Below the pieces are notes generated by a model that did not search any database, had not been told where the DNA came from, and saw nothing but the letters and a program-made list of their open reading frames with translations. Shown piece by piece: positions 36,601 through 44,117 of a stretch of 64,000 nt of DNA. Position 1 is the stretch's first letter; each line of letters opens with the position of its first letter. The stretch covers positions 1 through 64,000 of IMG/VR virus record IMGVR_UViG_3300009320_000004; one strand, given 5' to 3'. This DNA comes from a virus. Made by a program: the position numbers and the translations under genes.

Positions 36601-39600
36601 CACATCCAGACGTGGAACCGGCTCCCCGCCGACGGCTGGCACGCCCCGGATGGCGCGGACATGGGCGGTGGGCTGGCGAGCTTCACCGAGACAACCCGCG
36701 AACATGAGCTGTTCATCGACCGAGGCAGCAAGACGGTCGTCTTCCGCCCCTTCAGGGACATGGAGATGACTCTCCACACCTTCTCCTTCGACGACGTGAT
36801 GGGCGGGACCGAGTGCCTGTTGGGCGGCTACAACTACCCGACGGGGGCGATGGCCGCCAAGGACGGCCTGCAAATCTTCACCGGCAGCGACACCTCCGGG
36901 AAGCAGATGGGCTTCGTGGTCCCGAGGGAGTTCATGCCCCGCTTCGGCAGGCAGGACATCCCCTATTTCAACAGGCTCGGCGCGACCGACCCGTTCTTGC
37001 CCGGAATCAACCACCTGTTCATCGACTCCGCCACCCTCACGAGGGGCGTGTTCAACATCATCGGCGGCTGGTCGAACCTCGGCTCCGGCCCCGAGGTCAA
37101 CCCGCTGTTCTTCACGACTGACGACCCAACCCACTACGGCGAGTCCGCCACGGTGGTCGGCACCGTGAACAACCATCCCCAGTACAAGGCCCGCAAGACG
37201 ACGGACATCGACGAGAACATCGCGCTGGCCCCCAACGTCATCGCGGACCTCGAAGCCGTCAACTCCGCCGACTTGGGCAAGGGGCTGAAGGGTATTCAGC
37301 TTCCTCCGTACCTCGGCATCGCCCGGCTCTACGGCGTGTATGACCTCCGCGACTGGGAAACCAAGGGCGGACGGACGTGGAAGACCAACCGCTACGAGGT
37401 GGAGGACGACCCGGCACCGAACCTGTTGAGGGACGACGCCACGCAGCAGACTCTCTTCATCTTGCAAGACGGAGCGCAAGACCTGACACAGGGGACGGGC
37501 GACCACACCTACATCGTCCCCTCGAACGTCATCGACATCACCCGCGCCCTTCAGTACGCGGACGGCGATGAGTTCGAGGACTACGACTACGTGGTCGAGG
37601 CGACCATCTTCGGCTTCGCCCATGGCTTCATCGACGAGAACAACTACGTCCTCGTGCGCCACTTCAACGGCGCAGGGACTCCTCCGAACATCGACGGCAC
37701 GGACATGGAAATCGAGGGCGTTCACATGGTCGTACCCACGGCTGCCGGGTACAACCACCAGTGCTACGCCGCCTACGACCGGACGGTCTATCAGGGCGAC
37801 CCCTACATGACCCGCTCCGGCGACGCCAAGACCAACTCCGACTACGAGCATCGCTATGGCCAGCTCGCCATGTCGCACCAGTGGGCCGTGGAGACGGTCA
37901 TCCAGCAGTACGACTCGAACGGCAACTTCGTCCCGGAAATTCCGAACGCCCGCGCCTTCGAGGTTCTGGCGACGATGGACTTCTACACCACGATGGGGAC
38001 CGGGAAAATCGGGGGCATCATGCGCCCCGGCACCTCCCTCGACATCGGGTACACCGAGATGCAGAGTGCCAACGGGCTGCCCGACTACCGCGCCCCGGAC
38101 GCGACGGACTCCCCGGCGTGGCGCATTCTGCCGAGGGCATACACCGAGGGGCAGGTGACGAACCCCAACCGGGCATCCATCGGTCTTCAGGGCTGGACAG
38201 AGGGGTGGAACCCGTCCGACACCCAATACCTCATCGTCCGCATCAACAAGCTCGACGGGACAGCCGTGGACCTCTACGCCTCGACCCCGGACAACGTGGC
38301 GGTCCTGACTGCTGCGCCCTACAACGTACCTGCGGGCAACATCTTCCTCGTGGACGAGTTCGGGAAACTGACGACCTACAAGGAGACGGTCAACATTGCC
38401 GGTCCCACAACTGTTGAGCCGGGCCAAGTTCTGATGGTGGGGACCGCCACGGGCGAACTGGCCAACGCGGCAGTCGGGGATGCCGTCATCGTCAACCCCC
38501 GTGTCGCAACGCTGGATGATATGTACTTCGTCGGGCGGGCCGGGGCCGGGGGTGTCAGCATCTACATGGTCAATCGTTGGGGCTGTGCCTTCGAGCAGGA
38601 GGTCAGCGTCTACGACTCCGTGTTCGACCAGAACTTCGACCTCAGTCTCATCTTCCCCGCTCCGGGCAACATTCCAGTCGGGTCTTCCGTGGTCGGGACC
38701 ACCACCATCACGGGAATCGGGGCCGAAGCCAACACGGCTCTCATCGTTGCAGACCCCCAGACGGGGACTCTGGCGGACGGTCTGGTGTTCACGGCATCCG
38801 TGACCAACCCCGGCACTGACGAAGTGACCCTCGTGGTTCACAACCTCACGAATGCGGCTGTAGTCAGCGCAGGGCGGCCAGACCAGACCTTCCACATTTG
38901 CATCCTGAAGGAGTCCGAACAGGCGACCCGACGGGTGAACTTGAACAACTACGACCTCGAAGTGACAGTCATTCACCGCGAGGAGAACATCGCGGGGACC
39001 ATGCGGAACCTCAACGACCTCATCTGGCAGCACCCGGACCTGTACCAGACGCTCTGGGGCGAGAACGATGCCGGGGATGCCAAGGTCACTCTCCGGGCTG
39101 TGCCGACAGGAGCCGAAGGCAACGGAATCTCGGTCGAGGTGCGGTCTGAAGGTGTGTTCCCGGACACGATGGCCCACTACATCACGGTCATGACCGAGTG
39201 GCCGAACCAGCTCCCGTACACCGGGCTGACCACCTTCGGCCACCTCCAAGGCGGAGAGGACATCCCGATGAACGGGGGTGAAGGCACGAGCCAACTCTCC
39301 CTCACGGGCATGACCGAACGTCTGCCCATGGGTGTCCTCTTGCAGGACAGCGACTTCATCTGTGAGAACCCGCTGCGGGACAACGCCACGGCGATGAACG
39401 CACGTCCGGCTGGCCCAAGGCCGGTCCAGACCCAGATACCGCTCACCACGGGCGGCGTGGAGTACACGCGCTCGATGGGCGAACCGGGCGAACTCATCGC
39501 GTTGGCCGACGGCTCTGTCTCGGTGTCCAGCTTCGCGGCGTGGACAGAGGCAACCCCGACGGGTTCGAGACGCTTCCGCATCTTCCGTGGAGGAGGCTCG

Positions 39601-40020
39601 GCCTACATTCTGTCCGGGGACAATCCCGGTGGACCCATCGACTGGGTGTCCGACACCTTCCCGGCGGCAAGCCTGCCCGTCCTCAAGGGCGGCGTGCTGG
39701 CCTGCCGGGCCATGCTGGTGCGGAACTTCTACGAGGAAGCGAACCCGGCGGGCGGACCCTACAAGGTGTCCGACGGCGACGAAATCCAGATGGTCGTTCT
39801 CACCTACGGGATTCTGGGACACCCCGGCGAGCAGGAGGACGGCATCCTCCTCCGGGGACTCATCGGGCCGTCAGGGTATGGCGAGGGGTACGCGGCGGCA
39901 GACCGCTACCGCATTGATGGACGGCCCATGGTTCGGGCTTTCACTCAGGAAACCCCGAACCCGGCCTTGGTTCAGGTCGCCCCTCACCCGAACGACCGCA
40001 GCCCTGAGAGGCGGGAATGA
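33697..40020 (+). CDS. Giant virion protein, paralogue of the 18094-21705 gene
   Basis: This is a 2107-residue protein. ATG 33697 was chosen over an in-frame GTG 12 bp upstream because GGTGGAGG lies between them. The N-terminal module (MVFQKGKPPLDAELNLAGQV, then LFLEAWLTNVAP-like text as FLEAWLTNVAPNP and LQLQYRIR) is shared with the 1203-residue protein. Later parts include beta-rich domains, one near residue 1800 with LRAVPTGAEGNGI and LQGGED resembling a domain in the paralogue. No catalytic motif is seen. It is likely a long fibre or tail-tip component. Its stop overlaps the next start (ATGA). Confidence 0.65.
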   Translation: MSKDLGNGVSRTLDAVHRQFAGMVFQKGKPPLDAELNLAGQVDWENQRQAVQSMMPSGFFLDPTRPMQDYQFAQAWSNYFTLGNPKTPVGVHEGDREFPVVWANVNGWVFPIVGTDVDHEGDLRNLVKLYPPPESDARIDLVFLEAWLTNVAPNPSTVNKPAVDKLWKYGNVQYGGTNLADDLEDPTIGFETTERLQLQYRIRVFGSGAGLGASVALDIYPDGLGDPNVLGQGTATLPVAGLYYTNMGKELGDPALWRAGDGDPNNSLGTYDGYTYATPIAAVFRRNSNVYVAVTQSGNPNQNGAFDRSPGTKYLPDPLTGCRTLLTATLTSDLNDTDGVAALATIDVTNLNGSGWEDDKHVLTSCFMVLDDEIIGIGAVDLIANTVTIPAGGRGRYASAVGGHAAGTPILFYQPRPDGLYADQIAETDVLDLRRGANANDWDYTRLLSHNVAAILRGDLHTAWKRSGPGDTQGPVVHEVDYLFADGSTAVPNHTEALDGPDGIRQVWSDGAAIQRDLTLMLDNDATQDQNTVGFTNNTFDATCQWDVGPDFRPSGFMNVAGLASSNVWTNGTSIFLYIGGEDGSSGARGTFRDGSERAVRFLTPREYWKSGYPTLAPDNGDQYPWSMRFVDDGALAPATTMRAFEPAPPGLSAAEAARHVGPMYPWRHLWFEYPYVVLGGLLRPGLKLSVAAADLSVHANPAFVELDTGIDFDAAGVYYSKDAAGNFENTPANVSAPLLRDSRTLFGMLTADGKDRSGYSSEVYLVLYGDTVDRNNNGAFRVVGAGTAASGYTEYRASNATSLVLAPLSADFTAIDNTTGETLECEFRSQEHNADTASSHVGGSSDLCIVMTDLGGQLTSALAGLDPDHPWKAAHLGHGEAYDLEMPLDGSGVPIIENKMVLNMTLLYHPGRGGTARVADEFVRFAMKGGSTTQTVNGYLRQNRAALDTTFSAFSGIPSDETFWDAVHIQTWNRLPADGWHAPDGADMGGGLASFTETTREHELFIDRGSKTVVFRPFRDMEMTLHTFSFDDVMGGTECLLGGYNYPTGAMAAKDGLQIFTGSDTSGKQMGFVVPREFMPRFGRQDIPYFNRLGATDPFLPGINHLFIDSATLTRGVFNIIGGWSNLGSGPEVNPLFFTTDDPTHYGESATVVGTVNNHPQYKARKTTDIDENIALAPNVIADLEAVNSADLGKGLKGIQLPPYLGIARLYGVYDLRDWETKGGRTWKTNRYEVEDDPAPNLLRDDATQQTLFILQDGAQDLTQGTGDHTYIVPSNVIDITRALQYADGDEFEDYDYVVEATIFGFAHGFIDENNYVLVRHFNGAGTPPNIDGTDMEIEGVHMVVPTAAGYNHQCYAAYDRTVYQGDPYMTRSGDAKTNSDYEHRYGQLAMSHQWAVETVIQQYDSNGNFVPEIPNARAFEVLATMDFYTTMGTGKIGGIMRPGTSLDIGYTEMQSANGLPDYRAPDATDSPAWRILPRAYTEGQVTNPNRASIGLQGWTEGWNPSDTQYLIVRINKLDGTAVDLYASTPDNVAVLTAAPYNVPAGNIFLVDEFGKLTTYKETVNIAGPTTVEPGQVLMVGTATGELANAAVGDAVIVNPRVATLDDMYFVGRAGAGGVSIYMVNRWGCAFEQEVSVYDSVFDQNFDLSLIFPAPGNIPVGSSVVGTTTITGIGAEANTALIVADPQTGTLADGLVFTASVTNPGTDEVTLVVHNLTNAAVVSAGRPDQTFHICILKESEQATRRVNLNNYDLEVTVIHREENIAGTMRNLNDLIWQHPDLYQTLWGENDAGDAKVTLRAVPTGAEGNGISVEVRSEGVFPDTMAHYITVMTEWPNQLPYTGLTTFGHLQGGEDIPMNGGEGTSQLSLTGMTERLPMGVLLQDSDFICENPLRDNATAMNARPAGPRPVQTQIPLTTGGVEYTRSMGEPGELIALADGSVSVSSFAAWTEATPTGSRRFRIFRGGGSAYILSGDNPGGPIDWVSDTFPAASLPVLKGGVLACRAMLVRNFYEEANPAGGPYKVSDGDEIQMVVLTYGILGHPGEQEDGILLRGLIGPSGYGEGYAAADRYRIDGRPMVRAFTQETPNPALVQVAPHPNDRSPERRE

Positions 40021-40415
40021 TTCACGACCCTTGTTCCATTGACCGTTTTATCGAAGTCCTGAACTCCATGTTGGAGGCGGACCCGGTTGCAACCCGCGCA
40101 CTCGTGGAGACGCGAGTGCCGTGCAATGCGACCATGGCAGCCCATCCCACCGTTCAGGTGTTGACAGACCCCAACAACCCGGAGAGCTACTCTGTGGGCC
40201 TTCTGGGCGTCGTGAACGGCATCGGGGGCATCGACGATAAAGACTACGGCCCCATCTCGGCCCACTTCGATGTCGTCTGCACCATGAAGGGCTGCATGGT
40301 GACGCCCGAGGAAATCGGGGACTTGCAGGAAGGCGAACTATGTCCCAACTGCGGGAAGCCCCTCGAAGTCGGGGACTTGACCCACTTCGCCCGGACAGTG
40401 CACAAGGAGGAGTGA
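40017..40415 (+). CDS. Small zinc-ribbon protein
   Basis: This 132-residue protein is translationally coupled to the giant virion gene (ATGA overlap). The C-terminal half has two cysteine pairs (VVCTMKGC and LCPNCGKPLEVGD) forming a likely zinc ribbon. The N-terminal half is helical, with a GLLGVVNGIGGIDD turn. Similar small zinc-ribbon proteins are common next to phage structural genes, but no function can be assigned from sequence. It is followed closely by the SAP-like protein, with AAGGAGGAG across the stop. Confidence 0.65.
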   Translation: MIHDPCSIDRFIEVLNSMLEADPVATRALVETRVPCNATMAAHPTVQVLTDPNNPESYSVGLLGVVNGIGGIDDKDYGPISAHFDVVCTMKGCMVTPEEIGDLQEGELCPNCGKPLEVGDLTHFARTVHKEE

Positions 40416-40416
40416 G

Positions 40417-40800
40417 ATGCCTTTCGTGTCACGACAACAAGCGGACCCCAAGGTTCGGGTTCTGCACGAGAAGAAGCACCAGCGTCAGCTCAAGCAGCAG
40501 CTCCGCCTGCCGGGCCTCTCTCCGGCGCAGGTCAAGGCCATCCAAGAGGAGCTGAACTCGGTGCCTTACGCTCGGGTCTACACGGACAAGAAACCGCCCA
40601 AGGCCGGGGCTATCAAGCTCGAACCCCACCCCATTGAGGCACCCAAGCGTGCCGCGTCCGCGACCCCGCGTCGCGCTCCTTCCAAGGCGCAAGAACTGTC
40701 CGCGCTCAAGAAGACGGAACTGGTGAAGCTGGCCAAGCGCCTTCACGTCCCTGTTTCGGGGACGAAGAAGGACTTGCTTGACCGTATCAAGTCCAAGTAG
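40417..40800 (+). CDS. Small basic protein with C-terminal SAP-like motif
   Basis: This is a 127-residue lysine/arginine-rich protein. The last 35 residues (LKKTELVKLAKRLHVP, then SGTKKDLLDRIK) match the helix-turn-helix layout of SAP or Rho-N-type nucleic-acid-binding modules. A basic helix (HEKKHQRQLKQQLRLPG) and a proline/alanine linker precede it. It may bind DNA during packaging or late expression; this is inferred from the domain alone. It is the second of three short genes after the fibre block, each with a strong ribosome-binding site. Confidence 0.6.
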   Translation: MPFVSRQQADPKVRVLHEKKHQRQLKQQLRLPGLSPAQVKAIQEELNSVPYARVYTDKKPPKAGAIKLEPHPIEAPKRAASATPRRAPSKAQELSALKKTELVKLAKRLHVPVSGTKKDLLDRIKSK

Positions 40801-40811
40801 GAGGTTACTCC

Positions 40812-41366
40812 ATGAAACGTCTCATCCTTACCGTGGCCATCATGATGATGCTGGCCGTACCGGCAATCGCACAGGAGACAGACCCCGACGCGGGGGTCAC
40901 GGCTGTCGAGGTCATGGAACCAGCAGCCGTTGTCGCTGACGAAGCCCCGGTCGTGGCCGCTGCCCCCGAAAAGGTCGAAGCTCCGGCAGCCCCAGAACCT
41001 CCACCCGTCCCCGCTGCGGTGAAGCCGCCCGAGACACCCGAGGAGGCAGCCCAGATGATGGGGCAGGTCCTCGCCGGAGGAGGGAGTTGGACAGTCCTCG
41101 CCGGGCTTATCATCATGGTCTGCATCTGGGTCATCCGTCGAAGAGGGTGGTTGGGCCAGCTCAAGAAGTCCGTCCCGTGGATTTCCTTCGTGGTCGGGGG
41201 CCTCGCCACGTTCGCCAGCTATCTGGCAGCGGGGTACAGCATCGAGAACGCAGCGGTGTTCGCCTTCCTTGCCGGTGGTCAGGGCATCGCGTACTGGGAG
41301 ATGGCGTTCAAGCACGTAGACAAGAAGATTCCGGCGAAGAAGCCGCCGGTCCCGGCCCCTCAGTGA
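40812..41366 (+). CDS. Exported/membrane protein, possible holin-like
   Basis: This 184-residue protein starts after TAGGAGG. Residues 1-20 form a signal peptide ending in VPAIAQ. An Ala/Pro/Glu-rich stretch (25-80) follows. Two hydrophobic segments (VLAGLIIMVCIWVI, then WISFVVGGLATFASYLAAGY) and a third weaker one (NAAVFAFLAGGQGIAYW) suggest two or three membrane spans, with a basic proline-rich tail. A signal peptide plus spans at the end of the late genes fits a lysis or envelope protein such as a holin, but no endolysin lies beside it, so this remains a guess. Confidence 0.6.
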   Translation: MKRLILTVAIMMMLAVPAIAQETDPDAGVTAVEVMEPAAVVADEAPVVAAAPEKVEAPAAPEPPPVPAAVKPPETPEEAAQMMGQVLAGGGSWTVLAGLIIMVCIWVIRRRGWLGQLKKSVPWISFVVGGLATFASYLAAGYSIENAAVFAFLAGGQGIAYWEMAFKHVDKKIPAKKPPVPAPQ

Positions 41367-41372
41367 GGGCTA

Positions 41373-41421
41373 GGAGGCCCAGCCGGTAGAGGCCGAGACG
41401 ATGGCGTCCGGCTGGACCTCC
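41373..41421. terminator. Long hairpin in a convergent gap, probable bidirectional terminator
   Basis: The gap between the convergent genes ending at 41366 (+) and 41450 (-) contains a 13-bp stem with one mismatch: GGAGG, C, CCAGCCGG pairing with CCGGCTGG, A, CCTCC around a 21-base loop. No U-run follows on either strand, so it would act as a strong stem rather than a textbook intrinsic terminator, or as a 3-prime end stabiliser. Its position is what supports a termination role. Confidence 0.5.
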
Positions 41422-41449
41422 CGATTCCTGCTTTCATCGCACCTCCCTG

Positions 41450-42415
41450 TTAAGCCAAATACTGTCCGTAGAACTGACCGATGAGGCCAGCGACGGTCAC
41501 AAAGTGTTTCGCCTTCACCCGCCAGTGCTTGTTCACGGTGTCCCATGCACGGTCGCGGTAGGGGACCGCGTTCTTGAGGGCAGCCACGAACCCCGAATCG
41601 TAGGGGGTGATGACTTCGAGGAGTCCCTGTCCGTTGAGGTTCACACAGACTTCCCCCGGCACGAACCCGCTGCCTGCCCCGGTCGTTCCGGTGGACGGGG
41701 CAGGGATGGATGTCGGCTGTGCGGTCCGGTGGCGGAAGGCCAGCACGTTGCGCCAGTAGGTCTTGACGATGGTCCAGACCCGTTCCTTGGCCCCGGTGGG
41801 GTTATCCCCACAGGCCAGCTCCCGTCCGTAGTGAAGGCCGAGGATGGCCAAGAAGTGGCCCTTCTCCGCGTAGGGGATGGTCCACTTGACCTTGGTCCCG
41901 ACCTTGGAGTTCTCGTCCTTGACCGCGCCCTGCACGAAGCCCATGTCCTTCTCGAACTTGTACTTGGTGCCGACGTAGACCACCCACTCGGTGCCGGTGT
42001 CCACCATCCGGGCTGCGGTGCGGTCGATTTCGAGCTTGTCCGCCAGCTCCGTGTACCCGAGGGTGCGGATGATGGCGGAGCAGCGGAAGACCTCCTCCCG
42101 GTTGTCGTAGTTGCATGAGGCCCAATAGATGAGCAGGTTGCAGCCCTTCCGAGCATTCACCTTGTCGTTGTTCACGAGCTGAAGGAAGCCATCCACGATG
42201 TTGTCCGGCAGCCCTGACACGGCCACGAGGCCGAGGGCGTCCAGCACCATGTCGTCGGTCGGCTGATGCTCGGGGTTGTAGTATTTCTTGGAGCATACAG
42301 GACCTATGCCATGCTCTAAGGACTCTGCATCAGTCAATCGGGCGTGACAAACACAGCAATTTGTGGCGGTCATCAGGGCGATACGGTCAAGTTGCGCTCT
42401 TGTTGAGGGTTTCAT
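41450..42415 (-). CDS. DUF6011-like zinc-finger protein
   Basis: This is a 321-residue protein. ATG 42415 was chosen because TAGGAGG lies directly upstream; the open frame runs further but has no better start. The N-terminus (NCCVCHARLTDAESLEHGIG followed by PVCSKKYY) is the DUF6011-type zinc knuckle found in many phage and actinobacterial proteins. The C-terminus (FVAALKNAVPYRDRAWDTV, NKHWRV) resembles the short module seen in HARP/SNF2-like helicases (K...VP...R.WD...K.W), suggesting nucleic-acid binding. It follows the LAGLIDADG gene on the same strand, with copy D of the GGGGGCTTAGAG element and a 7-bp hairpin in its leader. A shortened second copy of its zinc finger lies at 44330-44458. 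Confidence 0.7.
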   Translation of the reverse strand: MKPSTRAQLDRIALMTATNCCVCHARLTDAESLEHGIGPVCSKKYYNPEHQPTDDMVLDALGLVAVSGLPDNIVDGFLQLVNNDKVNARKGCNLLIYWASCNYDNREEVFRCSAIIRTLGYTELADKLEIDRTAARMVDTGTEWVVYVGTKYKFEKDMGFVQGAVKDENSKVGTKVKWTIPYAEKGHFLAILGLHYGRELACGDNPTGAKERVWTIVKTYWRNVLAFRHRTAQPTSIPAPSTGTTGAGSGFVPGEVCVNLNGQGLLEVITPYDSGFVAALKNAVPYRDRAWDTVNKHWRVKAKHFVTVAGLIGQFYGQYLA

Positions 42416-42431
42416 GTGACACCTCCTACAG

Positions 42432-42463
42432 TTTCTACTCTGTAGAAAGCTCTCTAAGCCCCC
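42432..42463 (-). promoter_or_regulatory. GGGGGCTTAGAG element, copy D, with leader hairpin
   Basis: On the minus strand GGGGGCTTAGAG (42463-42452) is followed by the hairpin TTTCTAC-AGA-GTAGAAA (42448-42432) and then the TAGGAGG of the DUF6011-like gene. It overlaps the last codons and stop of the LAGLIDADG gene. No convincing -10 is present (CACAAAT), so this copy is weaker than A-C. Confidence 0.45.
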
Positions 42464-43094
42464 ATTTGTGGGCCATGCAGGTTGGTTCAAGATAGGGGTG
42501 TGTGATGGACAGGAACTTCTCGGCTTCACCTTTTGACATCCAAATCCCTTTGTAAGGGGATTTCGGTTTTCGCTTGTTGGGCTGTTTCCAGATATGTGCC
42601 TCAATCTCAAAACGCTCTTGTAGCATGGTTATCAAGGCTTTGTTTTCTTTCGGGGTGAATGAGAAGGACGCGATTCGGATGAGCTTGTAGACGGTGCCAT
42701 CTTTGTTCAATTTAGTCAGAAATGACCCATCATCCATGTACCAGATAGCGAGAGCCAAAGGTCCGACTTGGGAAATCAGTTCCGGCGGGACGATTTTCTT
42801 CTTGGCCGGGACTGCCAGAGAAGCCCATTCTGTGAGGTGCGGGTGCCTCACTGTTCTGACTCGTACCCGTTCCGTTGGGTGGTCTACTTTTGAAACTAGG
42901 GGGCCGAGTAGGTTGGCTTTGTGCAGGGCATAAGGTTCTTGTTTCAGGCCGTGCTTAATACCCAATCCCCAATTCAGGCTTCCGGGAGGAGGTCTTTCAA
43001 GATGCCCGTCTCCCAAGATGGACCCCATTATCACTTGGTCCATTGCCGGGGAGACGACGATTTTGGCATTTGCTTCCATGGGGAAGCGGCCCAC
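42435..43094 (-). CDS. LAGLIDADG homing endonuclease (free-standing)
   Basis: This is a 219-residue protein from GTG 43094; an ATG five codons later is an alternative, and neither has a strong Shine-Dalgarno. Two LAGLIDADG motifs are visible: QVIMGSILGDGHLE near residues 20-33 and LALAIWYMDDGSF near 115-127, with a catalytic acid (D) at the end of each. That makes it a single-chain pseudo-dimeric enzyme. Basic C-terminal text (KQPNKRKPKSPYKG) fits DNA contacts. It sits between a methyltransferase and a zinc-finger gene, and its last codons are shared with the promoter-like element of the following gene. It is AT-rich compared with the tail genes. Confidence 0.85.
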   Translation of the reverse strand: MGRFPMEANAKIVVSPAMDQVIMGSILGDGHLERPPPGSLNWGLGIKHGLKQEPYALHKANLLGPLVSKVDHPTERVRVRTVRHPHLTEWASLAVPAKKKIVPPELISQVGPLALAIWYMDDGSFLTKLNKDGTVYKLIRIASFSFTPKENKALITMLQERFEIEAHIWKQPNKRKPKSPYKGIWMSKGEAEKFLSITHPYLEPTCMAHKWGLRELSTE

Positions 43095-43109
43095 GCGCCT
43101 GTTGGGTGT

Positions 43110-43919
43110 CTAAATACATCTCAGTATTTCGTAAGCAACCTGTGGGACTATCGCATTTCCGTAGCCGCTAATTTCGCCCATCCTGCCGGGTACATCATCA
43201 GTAATCCGATCCATTCTGGGTTCAGGTACCCATCCTTCTCGTCCAAGAAAGCGGCCTGATTCCGCAGGCGGCAACTGCTTGTATGTTTCTCCTGCAAATA
43301 CTTTACCCAAGCTCTCTGTGATCCTTGCCGCTTCGCATCCTCCACCGTCGGAGTTTGCAATAATCCACGTTCTTTCCCGTTGATGTGAGGCACCAACGCA
43401 GGCTGCTGATATAATATGCCATTCCGCATCGAACCCGAGCGTCCATAAATCTTGCAGGATGGACGCAAGCCCATTACCTCGCAGGGAGCTGGCATTTTCA
43501 ATAATGACCCATTTTGGCCGAACTTCTCCAATAACTCTGAACATTTCCGACCAAAGACTGGATCTATGCCCAGACAAGCCCGCTCCGGTCCCGGCTCTGC
43601 TAATGTTTTGACATGGGAATCCCCCTGTGATGATGCCAATCCCTTCATATTTGCTCCCTTCTAATTCTCTAATGTCTTTGTGTATCGGTATGCCCGGAAA
43701 GTTCTTGCTTAATACCCTCCTGGAAAAATCTTCTATCTCACAAAACGCCACAGTTTTAAGCCCTGCCCATCTTGCAGCAAGAGCAAAGCCACCAATACCA
43801 CTAAATAAATCTAGGTGGGTTCTGGCTTGGGTGCTACGACTCCCAACAAGACGTTCAACGCCGACTGGCGAGCAGTTGCGATCTTTTGGTGCGCTATCAA
43901 AAAGTAGTAGTTGTTTCAT
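43110..43919 (-). CDS. DNA cytosine-5 methyltransferase
   Basis: This 269-residue protein starts at ATG 43919 with GAGGAG just upstream; a GTG at 43928 has no ribosome-binding site. The conserved C5-methyltransferase motifs are in order: I (LDLFSGIGGF, 36-45), IV (GGFPCQNIS, with catalytic Cys103), VI (ENAS, 141-144), VIII (QRER, 180-183) and X (GYGNAIVPQVAYEIL) at the C-terminus. The target-recognition region is short. It would protect phage DNA from restriction or modify it for regulation. Two thirds of it overlaps a second plausible coding frame (43148-43648). It is AT-richer than the structural genes and lies in the accessory block next to the LAGLIDADG gene. Confidence 0.95.
   Translation of the reverse strand: MKQLLLFDSAPKDRNCSPVGVERLVGSRSTQARTHLDLFSGIGGFALAARWAGLKTVAFCEIEDFSRRVLSKNFPGIPIHKDIRELEGSKYEGIGIITGGFPCQNISRAGTGAGLSGHRSSLWSEMFRVIGEVRPKWVIIENASSLRGNGLASILQDLWTLGFDAEWHIISAACVGASHQRERTWIIANSDGGGCEAARITESLGKVFAGETYKQLPPAESGRFLGREGWVPEPRMDRITDDVPGRMGEISGYGNAIVPQVAYEILRCI
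43148..43648 (-). CDS. Overprinted ORF inside the methyltransferase gene
   Basis: This is a 166-residue frame shifted +1 relative to the methyltransferase and running the same way over its residues 91-257. It starts at ATG with GAAGGGAG five bases upstream. Its sequence (SQGDSHVKTLAEPG; IYGRSGSMRNGILYQQP; GLLQTPTVEDAK; LNPEWIGLLMMYPAGWAKL) resembles a phage protein family I remember as separate small genes beside C5 methyltransferases, with MRNG..Y.LP, LPTP and NPxWVEWLMGxPxGWTxL motifs. Either both frames are translated, or the remembered family reflects the same frame of related methyltransferase genes being annotated. Confidence 0.45.
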   Translation of the reverse strand: MKGLASSQGDSHVKTLAEPGPERACLGIDPVFGRKCSELLEKFGQNGSLLKMPAPCEVMGLRPSCKIYGRSGSMRNGILYQQPALVPHINGKERGLLQTPTVEDAKRQGSQRAWVKYLQEKHTSSCRLRNQAAFLDEKDGYLNPEWIGLLMMYPAGWAKLAATEMR

Positions 43920-43954
43920 GCTCCTCACTTCGGGCGTTGGCCAGCGGGTTAACT

Positions 43955-44086
43955 TTAGTCGTTATTTGTTGCTTTACATTCAGGGCAGAGCCGGTTTGCC
44001 AAATCCTTATACGTGATTCTGTAACCCGGATTCTTAACTCGTCGTCCGCAGTCCCGACACCGAATGTTGTCGAGGTCGATACTCAT
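43955..44086 (-). CDS. Tiny zinc-ribbon protein
   Basis: This 43-residue frame is MSIDLDNIRCRDCG, then RVKNPGYRITYKDLANRLCPECK and a short tail. Two CxxC pairs separated by about 20 residues make a textbook zinc ribbon, which is why the ORF is called despite its size. It lies between the methyltransferase and a small membrane protein on the same strand with no overlaps. The upstream sequence has no clear Shine-Dalgarno (ATACCATCCAACC), so translation may depend on the neighbours. Confidence 0.55.
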   Translation of the reverse strand: MSIDLDNIRCRDCGRRVKNPGYRITYKDLANRLCPECKATNND

Positions 44087-44117
44087 GGTTGGATGGTATC
44101 AGGGTCCGATGCCGTGG

